From NCBI GenBank assembly GCA_017962495.1, contig JAGCVH010000084.1, positions 1 through 41,888 of the forward strand: a DNA stretch of 41,888 bases, in the 5' to 3' direction. This DNA comes from Bacteroidaceae bacterium (GTDB lineage Bacteria; Bacteroidota; Bacteroidia; Bacteroidales; Bacteroidaceae). The position numbers and the translations under genes are program-made. The notes under the pieces are model-generated. The model searched no databases and was not told the DNA's origin. It saw only the letters and a program-made list of their open reading frames with translations. The stretch's first letter is position 1. Each line of letters begins with the position of its first letter. Below, piece after piece: positions 13,518 through 23,100 of the stretch.

Positions 13518-16286
13518 ATGGAATTAGCAACAAAATACAGCCCTGCCGAAGTCGAAGGCAAGTGGTATCAGTATTGGTTAGACCATAAATTATTTAGTTC
13601 AAAACCCGACGAACGCGAACCCTACACCATAGTCATCCCGCCTCCAAACGTAACAGGAGTGCTGCACATGGGACATGTGCTGAATGAAACCATTCAGGAC
13701 ATACTGGTTCGTCACGCCCGCATGGAAGGAAAGAATGCCTGCTGGGTGCCCGGAACCGACCACGCCAGCATTGCCACCGAGGCAAAGGTGGTCAATCGTC
13801 TGGCAGAACAAGGCATAAAGAAGACCGACCTCACCCGTGAAGAGTTCTTGAAGCACGCCTGGGCTTGGACCGAAGAGCACGGAGGCATTATTCTAAAGCA
13901 GTTGCGCAAGCTCGGTTGCTCTTGCGACTGGGACCGCACCGCCTTCACCATGGACGAGAAGCGTAGCGAAAGCGTAATCAAAGTCTTCTGCGACCTCTAT
14001 CGCAAAGGCCTCATCTATCGTGGCGTACGCATGGTCAACTGGGACCCTAAGGCGTTGACTGCCCTCTCCGATGAAGAAGTTATCTACAAGGAAGAGCACA
14101 CGAAGCTCTACTACATGAAGTACTATGTTTCCAGTCCAGTAGGTTGCGATAATATCGCAACAGACGGCAACGTCATCCACCACGACGAACGCGGTTACTA
14201 TGCCGTAGTAGCAACCACACGCCCTGAGACCATCATGGGCGACGTAGCCATGTGCATCAACCCCAACGACCCCAAGAACCAGTGGTTGAAGGGAAAGAAG
14301 GTAATCGTGCCTCTGGTCAACCGCGTCATCCCCGTTATTGAGGACGAATATGTTGATATTGAGTTTGGTACGGGATGTCTGAAGGTGACGCCTGCCCACG
14401 ATGTCAACGACTATATGCTGGGTGAGAAGTATAATCTGGAAGCCATCGACGTCTTCAACCCCGACGGCACACTTAGCGAAGCGGCTAAGTTGTATGTAGG
14501 CATGGATCGCTTCGACTGCCGCAAGCAGATTTCAAAGGACATGATTGAGAGTGGCCTCATGGAGAAGGTGGAGGACTATGACAACAAGATTGGTTGTTCC
14601 GAGCGTACGGGTGTTCCCATCGAGCCACGTCTTTCGATGCAATGGTTCCTGAAGATGGAGCATCTGGCAGAGATAGCCCTTGCACCTGTTATGAACGACG
14701 ACATCAAGTTCTATCCTACCAAGTACAAGAACACATACCGCCACTGGCTTGAGAACATCAAGGACTGGTGCATCAGTCGCCAGCTCTGGTGGGGACATCG
14801 TATTCCTGCTTACTATATCGAAGCCCCCCTTGTATCCCCCGAGGGGGAAAAAATTCCACGTGGGGCTGTTATCGTAGCAGAAAGCGAAGAGGAAGCTTAT
14901 AAGATTGCAGTGGAACAATATCCCATTCTCAAGACTCTCCCCCCCACGGGGGGAGATGGAGAGGGGCTGGGCTTTACCTTACGCCAGGACGAGGACGCAC
15001 TCGACACTTGGTTCTCCTCATGGCTTTGGCCCATCAGCCTCTTCGACGGCATCAACAACCCAGGCAACGAAGAAATACGCTACTACTACCCCACTGCCGA
15101 CCTCGTAACTGGTCCGGACATCATCTTCTTCTGGGTGGCTCGCATGATTATGGCTGGCTACGAATACGAAGGCAAGATGCCGTTCCGCAACGTATATTTC
15201 ACCGGTATCGTACGCGATAAGCTGGGACGTAAGATGTCTAAGTCACTGGGCAACAGCCCCGACCCGCTTGACCTAATTGCACGTTTCGGTGCTGATGGCG
15301 TGCGCATGGGTATGATGCTGGCAGCTCCTGCCGGCAACGACATTCTCTTTGACGAGGCCCTTTGCGAACAAGGCCGTAACTTCTGCAACAAGATATGGAA
15401 CGCCTTCCGTCTTGTAAAGGGTTGGGAAGTCTCTGAGAACTCCGATAATTCCGAAAACTCTGAGATTAACTCCAGCGCCATCCGTTGGATGAATGCCAAG
15501 ATACGTGAGGTGGGAGCAGAGATAGAAGACTCATTCTCGAAATATCGCCTTAGCGAGGCCCTTATGGCTGCCTTCAAACTCTTTACCGATGAGTTCTCGG
15601 GTTGGTATCTGGAGATGATTAAGCCTGCTTATCAGCAACCCATCGACCGCAAGACGCTGGATGCTACCCTCGACATCTTCGAGACCTTGATGAAGATTAT
15701 CCATCCCTTCATGCCCTTCATCACCGAAGAACTTTGGCAAGCAATGGCCGAAAGGGAAGATGGCGACAGCATCATGGTTCATCCCCTGAAGATGGAAGCC
15801 CTGAGCGAAGACGACAAGCAGTTGCTTGCCCTTTACGAGAAGGCAAAGCAAGTCATCAGTGGTGTCCGTGCCGTTCGCAATTCGAAGAACATCGCACAGA
15901 AGGAAGCACTCGTGCTGGAGGCAGTAAGGCCTGACTCTAATTCTTCACTCTTCACTCTTAATTCTTCATTGATAAAGATGGCCAACCTCAGCGAGATTCG
16001 TTGCGTCGAGAAGAAAGGCGAAGGGTCTCAAAGCTTCTTGGTAGGTACTGAGGAATATGCCGTGCCTCTCGGTAATCTTATTGATACAGAGGCTGAAGTC
16101 CAGAAGGCTGAGGCAGAAATCAAGCGTCTGGAAGGCTTCATGATGGGCATACAGAAGAAACTCTCCAACGAACGCTTCGTGCAGAACGCCCCCGAGCAGG
16201 TTGTTGCCCTCGAGCGCAAGAAGCTGAGCGATGCCGAGAGCAAGATTGCTGCCCTGCAAGAAACGCTCAAGGCCCTTAGGTCTTAA
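13518..16286 (+). CDS. valS: Valyl-tRNA synthetase
   Basis: 922 residues. Class I synthetase charging tRNA-Val in the cytoplasm. The HIGH-type motif is HMGH at 50-53 and the KMSKS motif is KMSKS at 572-576. The editing (CP1) domain lies between them, with [13 protein letters not shown] and [15 protein letters not shown] marking its flanks. An anticodon-binding region follows, and a C-terminal coiled-coil arm (about 850-920, [19 protein letters not shown]...) is typical of ValRS. Four loop positions carry in-frame stretches resembling intergenic repeats (residues about 435-450, 473-485, 639-652 and 806-819). The last codons (ALRS, stop) lie inside a 22-bp-period array. The ATG at 13518 gives the standard N-terminus. 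Confidence 0.97.
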   Translation: MELATKYSPAEVEGKWYQYWLDHKLFSSKPDEREPYTIVIPPPNVTGVLHMGHVLNETIQDILVRHARMEGKNACWVPGTDHASIATEAKVVNRLAEQGIKKTDLTREEFLKHAWAWTEEHGGIILKQLRKLGCSCDWDRTAFTMDEKRSESVIKVFCDLYRKGLIYRGVRMVNWDPKALTALSDEEVIYKEEHTKLYYMKYYVSSPVGCDNIATDGNVIHHDERGYYAVVATTRPETIMGDVAMCINPNDPKNQWLKGKKVIVPLVNRVIPVIEDEYVDIEFGTGCLKVTPAHDVNDYMLGEKYNLEAIDVFNPDGTLSEAAKLYVGMDRFDCRKQISKDMIESGLMEKVEDYDNKIGCSERTGVPIEPRLSMQWFLKMEHLAEIALAPVMNDDIKFYPTKYKNTYRHWLENIKDWCISRQLWWGHRIPAYYIEAPLVSPEGEKIPRGAVIVAESEEEAYKIAVEQYPILKTLPPTGGDGEGLGFTLRQDEDALDTWFSSWLWPISLFDGINNPGNEEIRYYYPTADLVTGPDIIFFWVARMIMAGYEYEGKMPFRNVYFTGIVRDKLGRKMSKSLGNSPDPLDLIARFGADGVRMGMMLAAPAGNDILFDEALCEQGRNFCNKIWNAFRLVKGWEVSENSDNSENSEINSSAIRWMNAKIREVGAEIEDSFSKYRLSEALMAAFKLFTDEFSGWYLEMIKPAYQQPIDRKTLDATLDIFETLMKIIHPFMPFITEELWQAMAEREDGDSIMVHPLKMEALSEDDKQLLALYEKAKQVISGVRAVRNSKNIAQKEALVLEAVRPDSNSSLFTLNSSLIKMANLSEIRCVEKKGEGSQSFLVGTEEYAVPLGNLIDTEAEVQKAEAEIKRLEGFMMGIQKKLSNERFVQNAPEQVVALERKKLSDAESKIAALQETLKALRS
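14820..14867 (+). repeat. In-frame C/G-rich palindromic stretch in valS (1)
   Basis: Encodes [16 protein letters not shown] between the conserved GHRIPAYYI and [10 protein letters not shown]. The DNA holds TCCCCC-GA-GGGGGA (14835-14848), an inverted repeat. Related CCCCC...GAGGGG DNA occurs inside the gene at the right end of the window. Confidence 0.6.
14934..14972 (+). repeat. In-frame C/G-rich palindromic stretch in valS (2)
   Basis: Encodes [13 protein letters not shown] just before the conserved [14 protein letters not shown]. The DNA has 9-bp arms TCTCCCCCC (14936-14944) and GGGGGGAGA (14948-14956) around three bases. Confidence 0.65.
15432..15473 (+). repeat. In-frame 9-bp tandem repeat in valS
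   Basis: Encodes [41 protein letters not shown], then GAGATTAAC. It sits between the FRLVKGWEV helix and AIRWMNAKI. Confidence 0.65.
15933..15974 (+). repeat. In-frame low-complexity stretch in valS
   Basis: Encodes [14 protein letters not shown] from repeated TCTAATTCTTCA- and CACTCTTAATTCTTCA-like DNA, between [10 protein letters not shown] and [10 protein letters not shown]. Confidence 0.55.
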
Positions 16287-16378
16287 GAAAAAAGGCCTAG
16301 GCCTTATTGCGGAAAGCCTTAGGCCTTATTGCCAAAACCCTTAGGGGTTATTTCGGAAGACCTAAGTCTTATTACTCT
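16269..16378. repeat. 22-bp-period inverted-repeat array A, starting in the valS 3' end
   Basis: Five 22-bp units start at 16269, 16291, 16313, 16335 and 16357. Each has a ~14-base inverted repeat and then a spacer such as ATTGCGG, ATTGCCA or ATTTCGG. Arms: AAGGCC/GGTCTT, AAGGCC/GGCCTT, AAAGCC/GGCCTT, AACCC/GGGTT and AAGAC/GTCTT. Sequence changes on one arm are largely matched on the other. The first unit includes the valS stop codon. Confidence 0.85.
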
Positions 16379-16391
16379 CACAATACTATAT

Positions 16392-16425
16392 CATCGGCCT
16401 CTGCTTAATATAGCGGAGGCCGATG
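16392..16425. other. Strong hairpin between the two 22-bp arrays
   Basis: CATCGGCCTC (16392-16401) pairs perfectly with GAGGCCGATG (16416-16425) around a 14-base loop that has a further GCT/AGC pairing. No T-run follows on either strand, so it is not a standard terminator. It stands between arrays that are oriented oppositely. Confidence 0.75.
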
Positions 16426-16576
16426 CTTGTATATAGCATTGCCTCATGCTTGTACTATCTCCAACACATGCTTGGGCAATACTGAGTCCATACTTCGGCA
16501 ATACCTGCCGCAGGGTTGGGCAATACCCTGCACATGATTGCTACTATCATTGCCGATGGTTGTAAAACAAAATCCC
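16422..16576. repeat. 22-bp-period array B, opposite orientation to A
   Basis: Units start at 16422 (23 bp), 16445, 16467, 16489, 16511, 16533 and 16555. The core is CATGCTTGggCAATA. Read on the minus strand it gives TATTGCCcAA, matching the TATTGCCaAA spacer of array A. Some units are self-complementary (CAGGGT/ACCCTG at 16511-16530; ATGAT/ATCAT; ATGCT/AGCAT). The last unit runs into the terminator of the opposite-strand operon. Confidence 0.8.
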
Positions 16577-16600
16577 CCCCGCATCAGCAGATGCGAGGGG
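16562..16600 (-). terminator. Intrinsic terminator of the sus operon
   Basis: Minus strand: CCCCTCGCATC, loop TGCT, GATGCGGGGGG, then GATTTTGTTTT. One mismatch interrupts the stem. It lies 31 bases beyond the stop codon of the 16631-18505 gene. Confidence 0.75.
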
Positions 16601-16630
16601 ACGATTGTAATTACAAGTCTTACCAACTGA

Positions 16631-18505
16631 TTACTTCAGCGTATCAAATTTGTTGACTTCAGCATTAACAGGGGTCTTTAAACCAACCATCCTCTTAATT
16701 CGTTCACAGGAACGAGTGTGACTTCTTTCGCCACGCAGGCGACGAGCAAACTTAGCAGCCTTGATGCCACTCTCAGAGGCAGCGCCGGGCAGAACCAGTT
16801 TGAAGGCACCATTGGTGTTTGCATAATAACCACCATCATCATCGAAGGCGATAATGCCCTTAACGGGGAAGGTGATGACGCCATCTACCAAACTTCCGAA
16901 TTCGATACCATTTGCCTTAATGGTTTCAATGTCATAGCCAATAGCGAGATAACGAGCTGCATCTGATACAGCCGACATCATGCCATAACCCCAGTCTAAG
17001 CCCAGTTCCTGTTCTTCGAAGTAAACCGATGTAGGATCTGTAGCATCGATTTCCAGGTAATAGTCCATGGATGCATCCCAGTCACCTTCCTCATTATAAG
17101 GATAACCTTCGCCATAAGCATTCTTCAGACGATAGAGTCCCGGATTATCCTTATGTTCAAACACCTCTACCTCATAAGTTACAGGATCTGCCTCGAAGAG
17201 AGGACCTACAATATCATCGGTATAGAGTGCCATGCCGAGACTCTGCCAGGGACTTTCACCCTTAACAAACTCGAATACGCAAGAAGCACTTTCCTGAACC
17301 TCGCCTTCCTCATCGAAGGTAACAACGGTTACGCGATACTTGCCATCTTCCTCCAGAGGTAGATATACGCGAGTATTTTCAGTAATTTCCTCAGCCTCCA
17401 ACTCGCCAGCTACGATAGCGGCAGCAGCCTCTTCTTCGGAAACATCAGCGCTAGTCATAGCATACTTGGCACTAGCAACATCTGCGCCCAAAGTAAGGTC
17501 TACAACACCCTGATAAGTCTCAGCAGGAGTCTTCAAAATTCCAGCATACAATGCATTTGCGGAATAGTCGTATTCAACAAGAGAAGCACCAGGAAGAGCT
17601 ATAGCAAACTTTCCATTTACATTACAATAGTAAAGGCCATCATCCGAGTCTCTCCAACCTAACATGGCTCTTTGAGGCATAGTAATGACACCATTCTCCA
17701 ACTTACCGAACAGGTCGGGACGTGCAGCCTTCACGGCCTCAAGTGAGTTGCCATTTTGCATGAAGTAAGCTACATAGCTTATGAAATTGAAATTACCCTT
17801 ACCCCAGTCTGTACCGGTATTAGATTCCTCAACCCATACGAATTCGGGATCTTCAGCATGAACAACCATATAATAGTCCTTAGATGTATCCCAGTCACCA
17901 GGATCGTTATAGGGATAAGTAGCACCATAAGGATTTACTAGACGATAAAGTCCTTCAACCAAACTATTTTTCTGGATGGGCACCTCATATTCCAAATTGT
18001 CAACACCATACCACGTTGAGATCAAGTCTTCACGATAGATAGCATTGCCCATGTCTTCCCAGGGAGCAAGAGGACCAGCCTGGAAGGTATAACTAGTATC
18101 ACCGTAAGGTGTAGTATAGCTTTCCTCCGCAATAGAGATTGTGATGGGATGAAGCGCATCATACTCCTGTGTAGCAGGGTCGTATGTGATAGTGATATAT
18201 GCAACACTCTCACCATCAGCAAAGGTAACAGAAGAGGGAATGTTGAAAAGGCTTGCCTCATCCTGCTCAACGTTCAATTGCACAGTAAGTTCGCCATCTG
18301 TATTTACACGATTGATGGGAACGACGAAAGATGTACCATCGATAGCGATATCCTGAGTGCTGGGAAGTTCGTTGGAGAAGAACACCTGTGCGTTGGCTAA
18401 CTTCTCAGCAGGGGTATACTTGCCATCATCGTCGCTGCATGCCGTAAGGGCTACCAACATGGGCAGCACCATCAAAACGGATGCTAATTTATTAAATATC
18501 TTCAT
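16631..18505 (-). CDS. Surface lipoprotein with duplicated domain, third gene of the sus operon
   Basis: 624 residues. MKIFNKLASVLMVLPMLVALTAC is a lipoprotein signal (Cys 23) followed by SDDDGK, an acidic stretch of the kind that directs Bacteroidota lipoproteins to the cell surface. Residues ~35-145 look like a Calx-beta/Ig-like sandwich. Two copies of a ~175-residue domain follow at about 150-325 and 425-600: both have GLYRLVNPYG or GLYRLKNAYG, then YPYNDPGDWDTS or YPYNEEGDWDAS, then Asp-Trp-Gly motifs. A fibronectin-like linker lies between them. The position after susD suggests a SusE/F-like ligand-binding role, but the sequence family is not one I recognise. The basic C-terminal tail (about 590-624) differs in composition from the rest. 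Confidence 0.82.
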   Translation of the reverse strand: MKIFNKLASVLMVLPMLVALTACSDDDGKYTPAEKLANAQVFFSNELPSTQDIAIDGTSFVVPINRVNTDGELTVQLNVEQDEASLFNIPSSVTFADGESVAYITITYDPATQEYDALHPITISIAEESYTTPYGDTSYTFQAGPLAPWEDMGNAIYREDLISTWYGVDNLEYEVPIQKNSLVEGLYRLVNPYGATYPYNDPGDWDTSKDYYMVVHAEDPEFVWVEESNTGTDWGKGNFNFISYVAYFMQNGNSLEAVKAARPDLFGKLENGVITMPQRAMLGWRDSDDGLYYCNVNGKFAIALPGASLVEYDYSANALYAGILKTPAETYQGVVDLTLGADVASAKYAMTSADVSEEEAAAAIVAGELEAEEITENTRVYLPLEEDGKYRVTVVTFDEEGEVQESASCVFEFVKGESPWQSLGMALYTDDIVGPLFEADPVTYEVEVFEHKDNPGLYRLKNAYGEGYPYNEEGDWDASMDYYLEIDATDPTSVYFEEQELGLDWGYGMMSAVSDAARYLAIGYDIETIKANGIEFGSLVDGVITFPVKGIIAFDDDGGYYANTNGAFKLVLPGAASESGIKAAKFARRLRGERSHTRSCERIKRMVGLKTPVNAEVNKFDTLK

Positions 18506-18540
18506 ATTTATACTCTTAATTTATCGTTAAACACTTATTA

Positions 18541-20148
18541 TTACTCGTCTTCTACAGGATCGGGTATCTTTGGATCAGGATTGTTATCCTTATCACCATC
18601 GATAAGCTTATTAGCTTCGTACTCAATCTGAGGAATCTTGAAGATAAGAATACCATCTTCTGGGGCAATGTTGTAAACATAGGCTGTCTCGAAACCTGCA
18701 CCACGACGGTCAATACCTTTCTTCAAGCGTAGGATGTCCCAATAAGACAATCCCTCACCCCAAAGTTCGAGGCGACGCTGGTTCCATACAGCTTCCTGAA
18801 CAGACTTAGAGTCAGAAGCTGTTGTCATATAACTAGGATTACGATAGGACTGGACAAAGCTTTCCAGAACACTCTTACCGGCACCTGCATCACCAGCCAT
18901 AGCCGTAGACTCAGCCAAAATAAGATACATCTCCTCGATACGCATCAAAGGAATGTCATTGGCGTTGGTGGAAGTATAAATCTCATCCTTGTAAGGAGCG
19001 AACTTCACCTGAACATACGCAGGGATTTCAGATTCATCAACATAAGCTTGCTGAGCTTCATTCAGGTTTGCACTCTTACTGTCTCCATTGAGCCACCAAC
19101 CCTTACGAGCATCGGTGTCAGGAATAGAGTTGTAGAGTTTCTTGCTGATGAAGCGCCAGGCACCTACGCTGGCATAACCATAGTTCAGCGATCCCATGTG
19201 ACTGGGCCAGTTTACAATACCTGAAGTAACCACGCGATCTTCCTCTGAAATCTTTATACCCCACATCCAGTTGGGTTCTGTCATATCCTTAAAGGTAGGC
19301 TTAGAAACCTCCTCAAAGGTAGCGGGACGTGCATCGCTCAAATCAATAGCAGCCTGAGCGTCGTCACGAGCTGCTTCCCAGTCGTTCATAACCATCTCTA
19401 CACGAGCACGGATACCATGAGCAACTGCTGCATCAACATAACGACGGTCAGCACGTTTCACGTTCGAAGCTTCCAGCATGGTAACAGCATCGTTCAAGTC
19501 GTTCATGATTAATTCATAAACCTGGCGAACACTGCTACGGGGGCAACCATCAACAGCTGCGACATCGGCATTCTCCTCAGTGATAATAGGCACGCAAGCC
19601 ATATCCTCGTGGCCTACATAGGTCTGCTGATACTGCTGAGCCAAATGGAAGTAGTCGAAAGCACGCATAGCCAGTGCCTGAGCCAGATAGAACTGCAAGG
19701 TGGGATCTGCATCTTCACCCAGTTGGGTTTCACGATCAAGAGAACCGGTCACAGCATTAGCAGCAAAGATTTGGTTGTACAGGGTCTCCCAAGTCATTAC
19801 ATTTGAAACACTATTGATATTCCAGTCACCTGTCATGGCAACAGGATAAGAGAACCAGTTGTAACCGATGTTCTGACTTACAAGGTCCGTACCACGAGAA
19901 TCAGCTAACAACATGAGTGCTGAATAACCAAAGTCGTTGTGGTAATCACCTACAGTATTCTGATAGACACTGAACAACGTAGGAATAGCATTCACACCAG
20001 CAGCAACACGCTCGGGATTGTTTTCCACTGTCCCCTCCTTCTGATCAGAGGTGATAGTGCTTCCCAGAGGTTCGGTGTCCAAATCGGCACATCCAACCAG
20101 CGTGAGACTGGCCAGTGCCATAATGAAGATTTTCTTATTTATTTTCAT
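18541..20148 (-). CDS. RagB/SusD family outer-membrane lipoprotein
   Basis: 535 residues. Lipoprotein signal ending LTLVGC, then ADLDTEPLGS. The helical TPR-like SusD fold is visible in the family motifs FYLAQALAMRAFDYFHLAQ, DAAVAHGIRARVEMVMNDWE and IPLMRIEEMYLILAESTAMAG, plus the terminal WNQRRLELWGEGLSYWDILR. SusD proteins cap the SusC channel on the cell surface and capture ligand. It starts 22 bases after the susC stop and the next lipoprotein gene follows after 35 bases, so the three form one operon. The substrate cannot be read from the sequence. Confidence 0.95.
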   Translation of the reverse strand: MKINKKIFIMALASLTLVGCADLDTEPLGSTITSDQKEGTVENNPERVAAGVNAIPTLFSVYQNTVGDYHNDFGYSALMLLADSRGTDLVSQNIGYNWFSYPVAMTGDWNINSVSNVMTWETLYNQIFAANAVTGSLDRETQLGEDADPTLQFYLAQALAMRAFDYFHLAQQYQQTYVGHEDMACVPIITEENADVAAVDGCPRSSVRQVYELIMNDLNDAVTMLEASNVKRADRRYVDAAVAHGIRARVEMVMNDWEAARDDAQAAIDLSDARPATFEEVSKPTFKDMTEPNWMWGIKISEEDRVVTSGIVNWPSHMGSLNYGYASVGAWRFISKKLYNSIPDTDARKGWWLNGDSKSANLNEAQQAYVDESEIPAYVQVKFAPYKDEIYTSTNANDIPLMRIEEMYLILAESTAMAGDAGAGKSVLESFVQSYRNPSYMTTASDSKSVQEAVWNQRRLELWGEGLSYWDILRLKKGIDRRGAGFETAYVYNIAPEDGILIFKIPQIEYEANKLIDGDKDNNPDPKIPDPVEDE

Positions 20149-20170
20149 AGTTTTCTATGTCTTTAAAAGA

Positions 20171-23100
20171 TTAGAACGAAGCCTTAATACCAAACGAGAT
20201 GGTACGCAGGGCAGTGTAGTACGAACCCGAGACAGTTGCTGTATAGCTTGTGCGAGGATCGAAGCCCTTACGTGCACTGAAGAGGAATACATTGTCAGCA
20301 GCACCATAGATGCGGATGCTTTCAATGTGAGCCTTACGAGTAAGTGTGCGAGGCAGTGTGTAACCGAGGGTGATGTTATTGATAGCAAGATAGTTGCTCT
20401 TAGTCATCCAGCGGTCGCTCTGAGAATTGGTGTACAAATCCTTCTCAGCAGCCAAACGAGGAATGTCGCTGTTAGCGTTCTCAGGTGTCCAAGCATTCAA
20501 AATATCCTTGTGCCATGTCTCACCAATCGAATAAGCGTCAAGACCATGCATAAGTCTCATGTAGCCTTGATCGAGAATCTTACCACCCAACTGATAAGCA
20601 CATTGTACACTCAGGTCGAAGCCCTTAAACTTAAACTCGGTGCTGAGACCACCATAGAAGGAAGGCATGATATTACCCGTGCTCTTGCGGTTGGTGTTAT
20701 AGGCTGTCGAACGGTTGGTTGTAGCATACTCTTCACCAGGAGCCACTGCTTTACCGTAAGCATCAACAACGTCAACTGCGTTGCCATCCTCGTCAACACT
20801 AACAGGAACGCCATTGGCATCAGTGATAACATTGCCTTCTGCATCATACGCATTACTATAAGTGTTCTTGGCTTGATACAAAGCCAGACCGTTCTTGCTC
20901 TGGTCTGCACCTTCAGCAGTGTTGTTCAGTACGCCTAAATAATGAGGCAAGTAAAGCTGGTAAACTGATTCACCCTCACGATAGATACGGGCACCGTCAA
21001 TAAGTTCACCTTCCAAGTCTGGATGAAGTTTCAGTACCTTGTTCTTCAGATAAGTACCATTTACACTTACATTCCAAGAGAAATCACTGGTCTCAATAAT
21101 ATTTGAACTCAGTTCAATTTCTACACCTTGGTTGCGCATGTCACCAATGTTCATGGGGAAGCTACCATATCCCAGAGAGGGAGCTGTGGGCTTATTGTAA
21201 AGCATGTCCTTGGTGGTACGGTTAAAGTACTCAATGCTACCACTCAAACGACTATGCCAGAAATTGAAATCGACACCAGCGTTAAAAGCATTGCTCTTTT
21301 CCCAAGTGATATCGTAATTACCCTTGTATGCAAGCGTACCATCAGAGAAGACTCCTTCGCTACCTGTTACCGTATATTGGTCGAGGTAAGCATAATTGTT
21401 ACCCAAACCGTCGTTACCTTGCTGACCAAAGCTTGCCTTCACCTTCAACATGTCAATCCAACGGGCATTGGCAAGGAACTTCTCCTTAGCCAACTCCCAA
21501 GCGGCACTGGCACTCCAGAAGTTACCCCAACGATGCTCGGGTGCGAAGCGGCTGGAAGCATCACGGCGGTAGCTAACACTACCAAAATACTGCTCGTTGT
21601 AGTTATAATTAGCACGAGAGAGGATACCCTTGGTTACATATTCGCTTTTGGCACCATAGCCACGACGCTGGTCGATAGTATTATTAATAGTGTAGTCACC
21701 TTCCTTATAGAGGTTCTGTCCATAAGCCTCACTCCACTCGTTGTTATAGTCGTCACTTTCGTAACCGGCCAAAAGGTCGATGTTGTGCAGACCGAACGAG
21801 CGATTATAGTTGGCTAAATACTGTTGGTTGAGGTCATAAGTACGGCTGTGGTACTGCATAGCCTCACCACCATAGGATGCACTTTGGCCATAGAGAGTGC
21901 TGCTGACGAAATTCTCACGAGTGTTGTCAACAAACAAACCACAAGTTCCAGTAAACTTCAAACCCTTAATGGGACTGATTTCAGCAAACATTTTACCATT
22001 CAAGACATCCATGAGGTATCTATCGCTCTGGTAGCGCAGGTCACCTATGGGGTTAGAGATAGTCATGAAAGTACGAGTGAAGTTGGTAGAATTACCATCA
22101 CCATAGTCGTAAACGGGGTACTTACCATTACGTATCACCTGTCCATTGATATCACGAACATACATGGGGTAAACAGGAGCCATGTTGTTGGCAATGTAGA
22201 ACACATTAGCAGAACTGAGGTTACTACCCGTATCCTGATCACTAGGATAGTTACTGGTACTATTGGAGTAGGCAACGTTTGTACCTACCTTCAGCCACTT
22301 CTTGGCCTGATAGTCCACATTCAAACGGGTAGAGATACGGTCGAAACCGGAACCTACGATAACACCCTCATCACTCAAGTAACCGGCACTCAGATAGTAG
22401 TTAATCTTATCACTACCACCCTGAATGGATGCAACGTACTCCTGACGCAGGCCATTGTGGAAGCTTTCCTTTTCCCAGTCATCAGCAGTATACATGTAAG
22501 TTCCATCAACGTAGCCCGTTGTTGCACCGGGATTCAACTTACCATTGCGACCAATCAGATACTGACCTTCGGGAATATTGTAAATTTGGTAACCCGTCAG
22601 ATTTGCCAAGCCATTGTTAGCATACTGATAAGCACGATCGGCATTATAACCCAAATTGTACATAGCCTCGTTGTAGCGAGCTGTGTACATGGTCTCATAA
22701 TACTGAGCGGTGTTTTTGATTACATCATAGTTCTTCACACCACGACTGTTAGCACCCCAACGACCCTCAACAGTAACCTTGGCTTCACCTGTGCGACCCT
22801 TCTTGGTCGTAATCAGGATGACACCATTGGCACCACGTGCGCCATAAAGGGCAGCTGCGGCAGCGTCCTTCAGGACAGTCATTTGATCGATGTCCTGAGG
22901 ATTAATGGCAGAAATGTCACCATAGTAAGGTGCTCCATCAACCACATATAAGGGGCTGTTACTGGCGGCCATAGAGCCAATACCACGGATGCGAACCGTG
23001 CTACTTGTACCAGGCTGACCATTTGACTTTAGGGTCTGCACACCGGCAACGGCACCACTCAGGGCGTTCGTTACGTCGCTGACCAGACGGCCTTCAATGT

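Noticed and set aside
16269-16576. CRISPR-like regular repeats
   Set aside because: The 22-bp step has no constant repeat alternating with unique spacers, the units are tandem and degenerate, and no cas gene is in the window.
16678-16884. Alternative-frame C-terminus of the sus lipoprotein (frameshift)
   Set aside because: The main frame continues to a stop with a proper terminator after it; the alternative frame ends earlier and no homologue could be compared.
21824-22951. 375-codon plus-strand ORF (also 21128-21817 and 20051-20938)
   Set aside because: Antisense to susC, whose plug and barrel motifs are unmistakable; the Thr/Ile/Val-rich translation is a codon-bias shadow.
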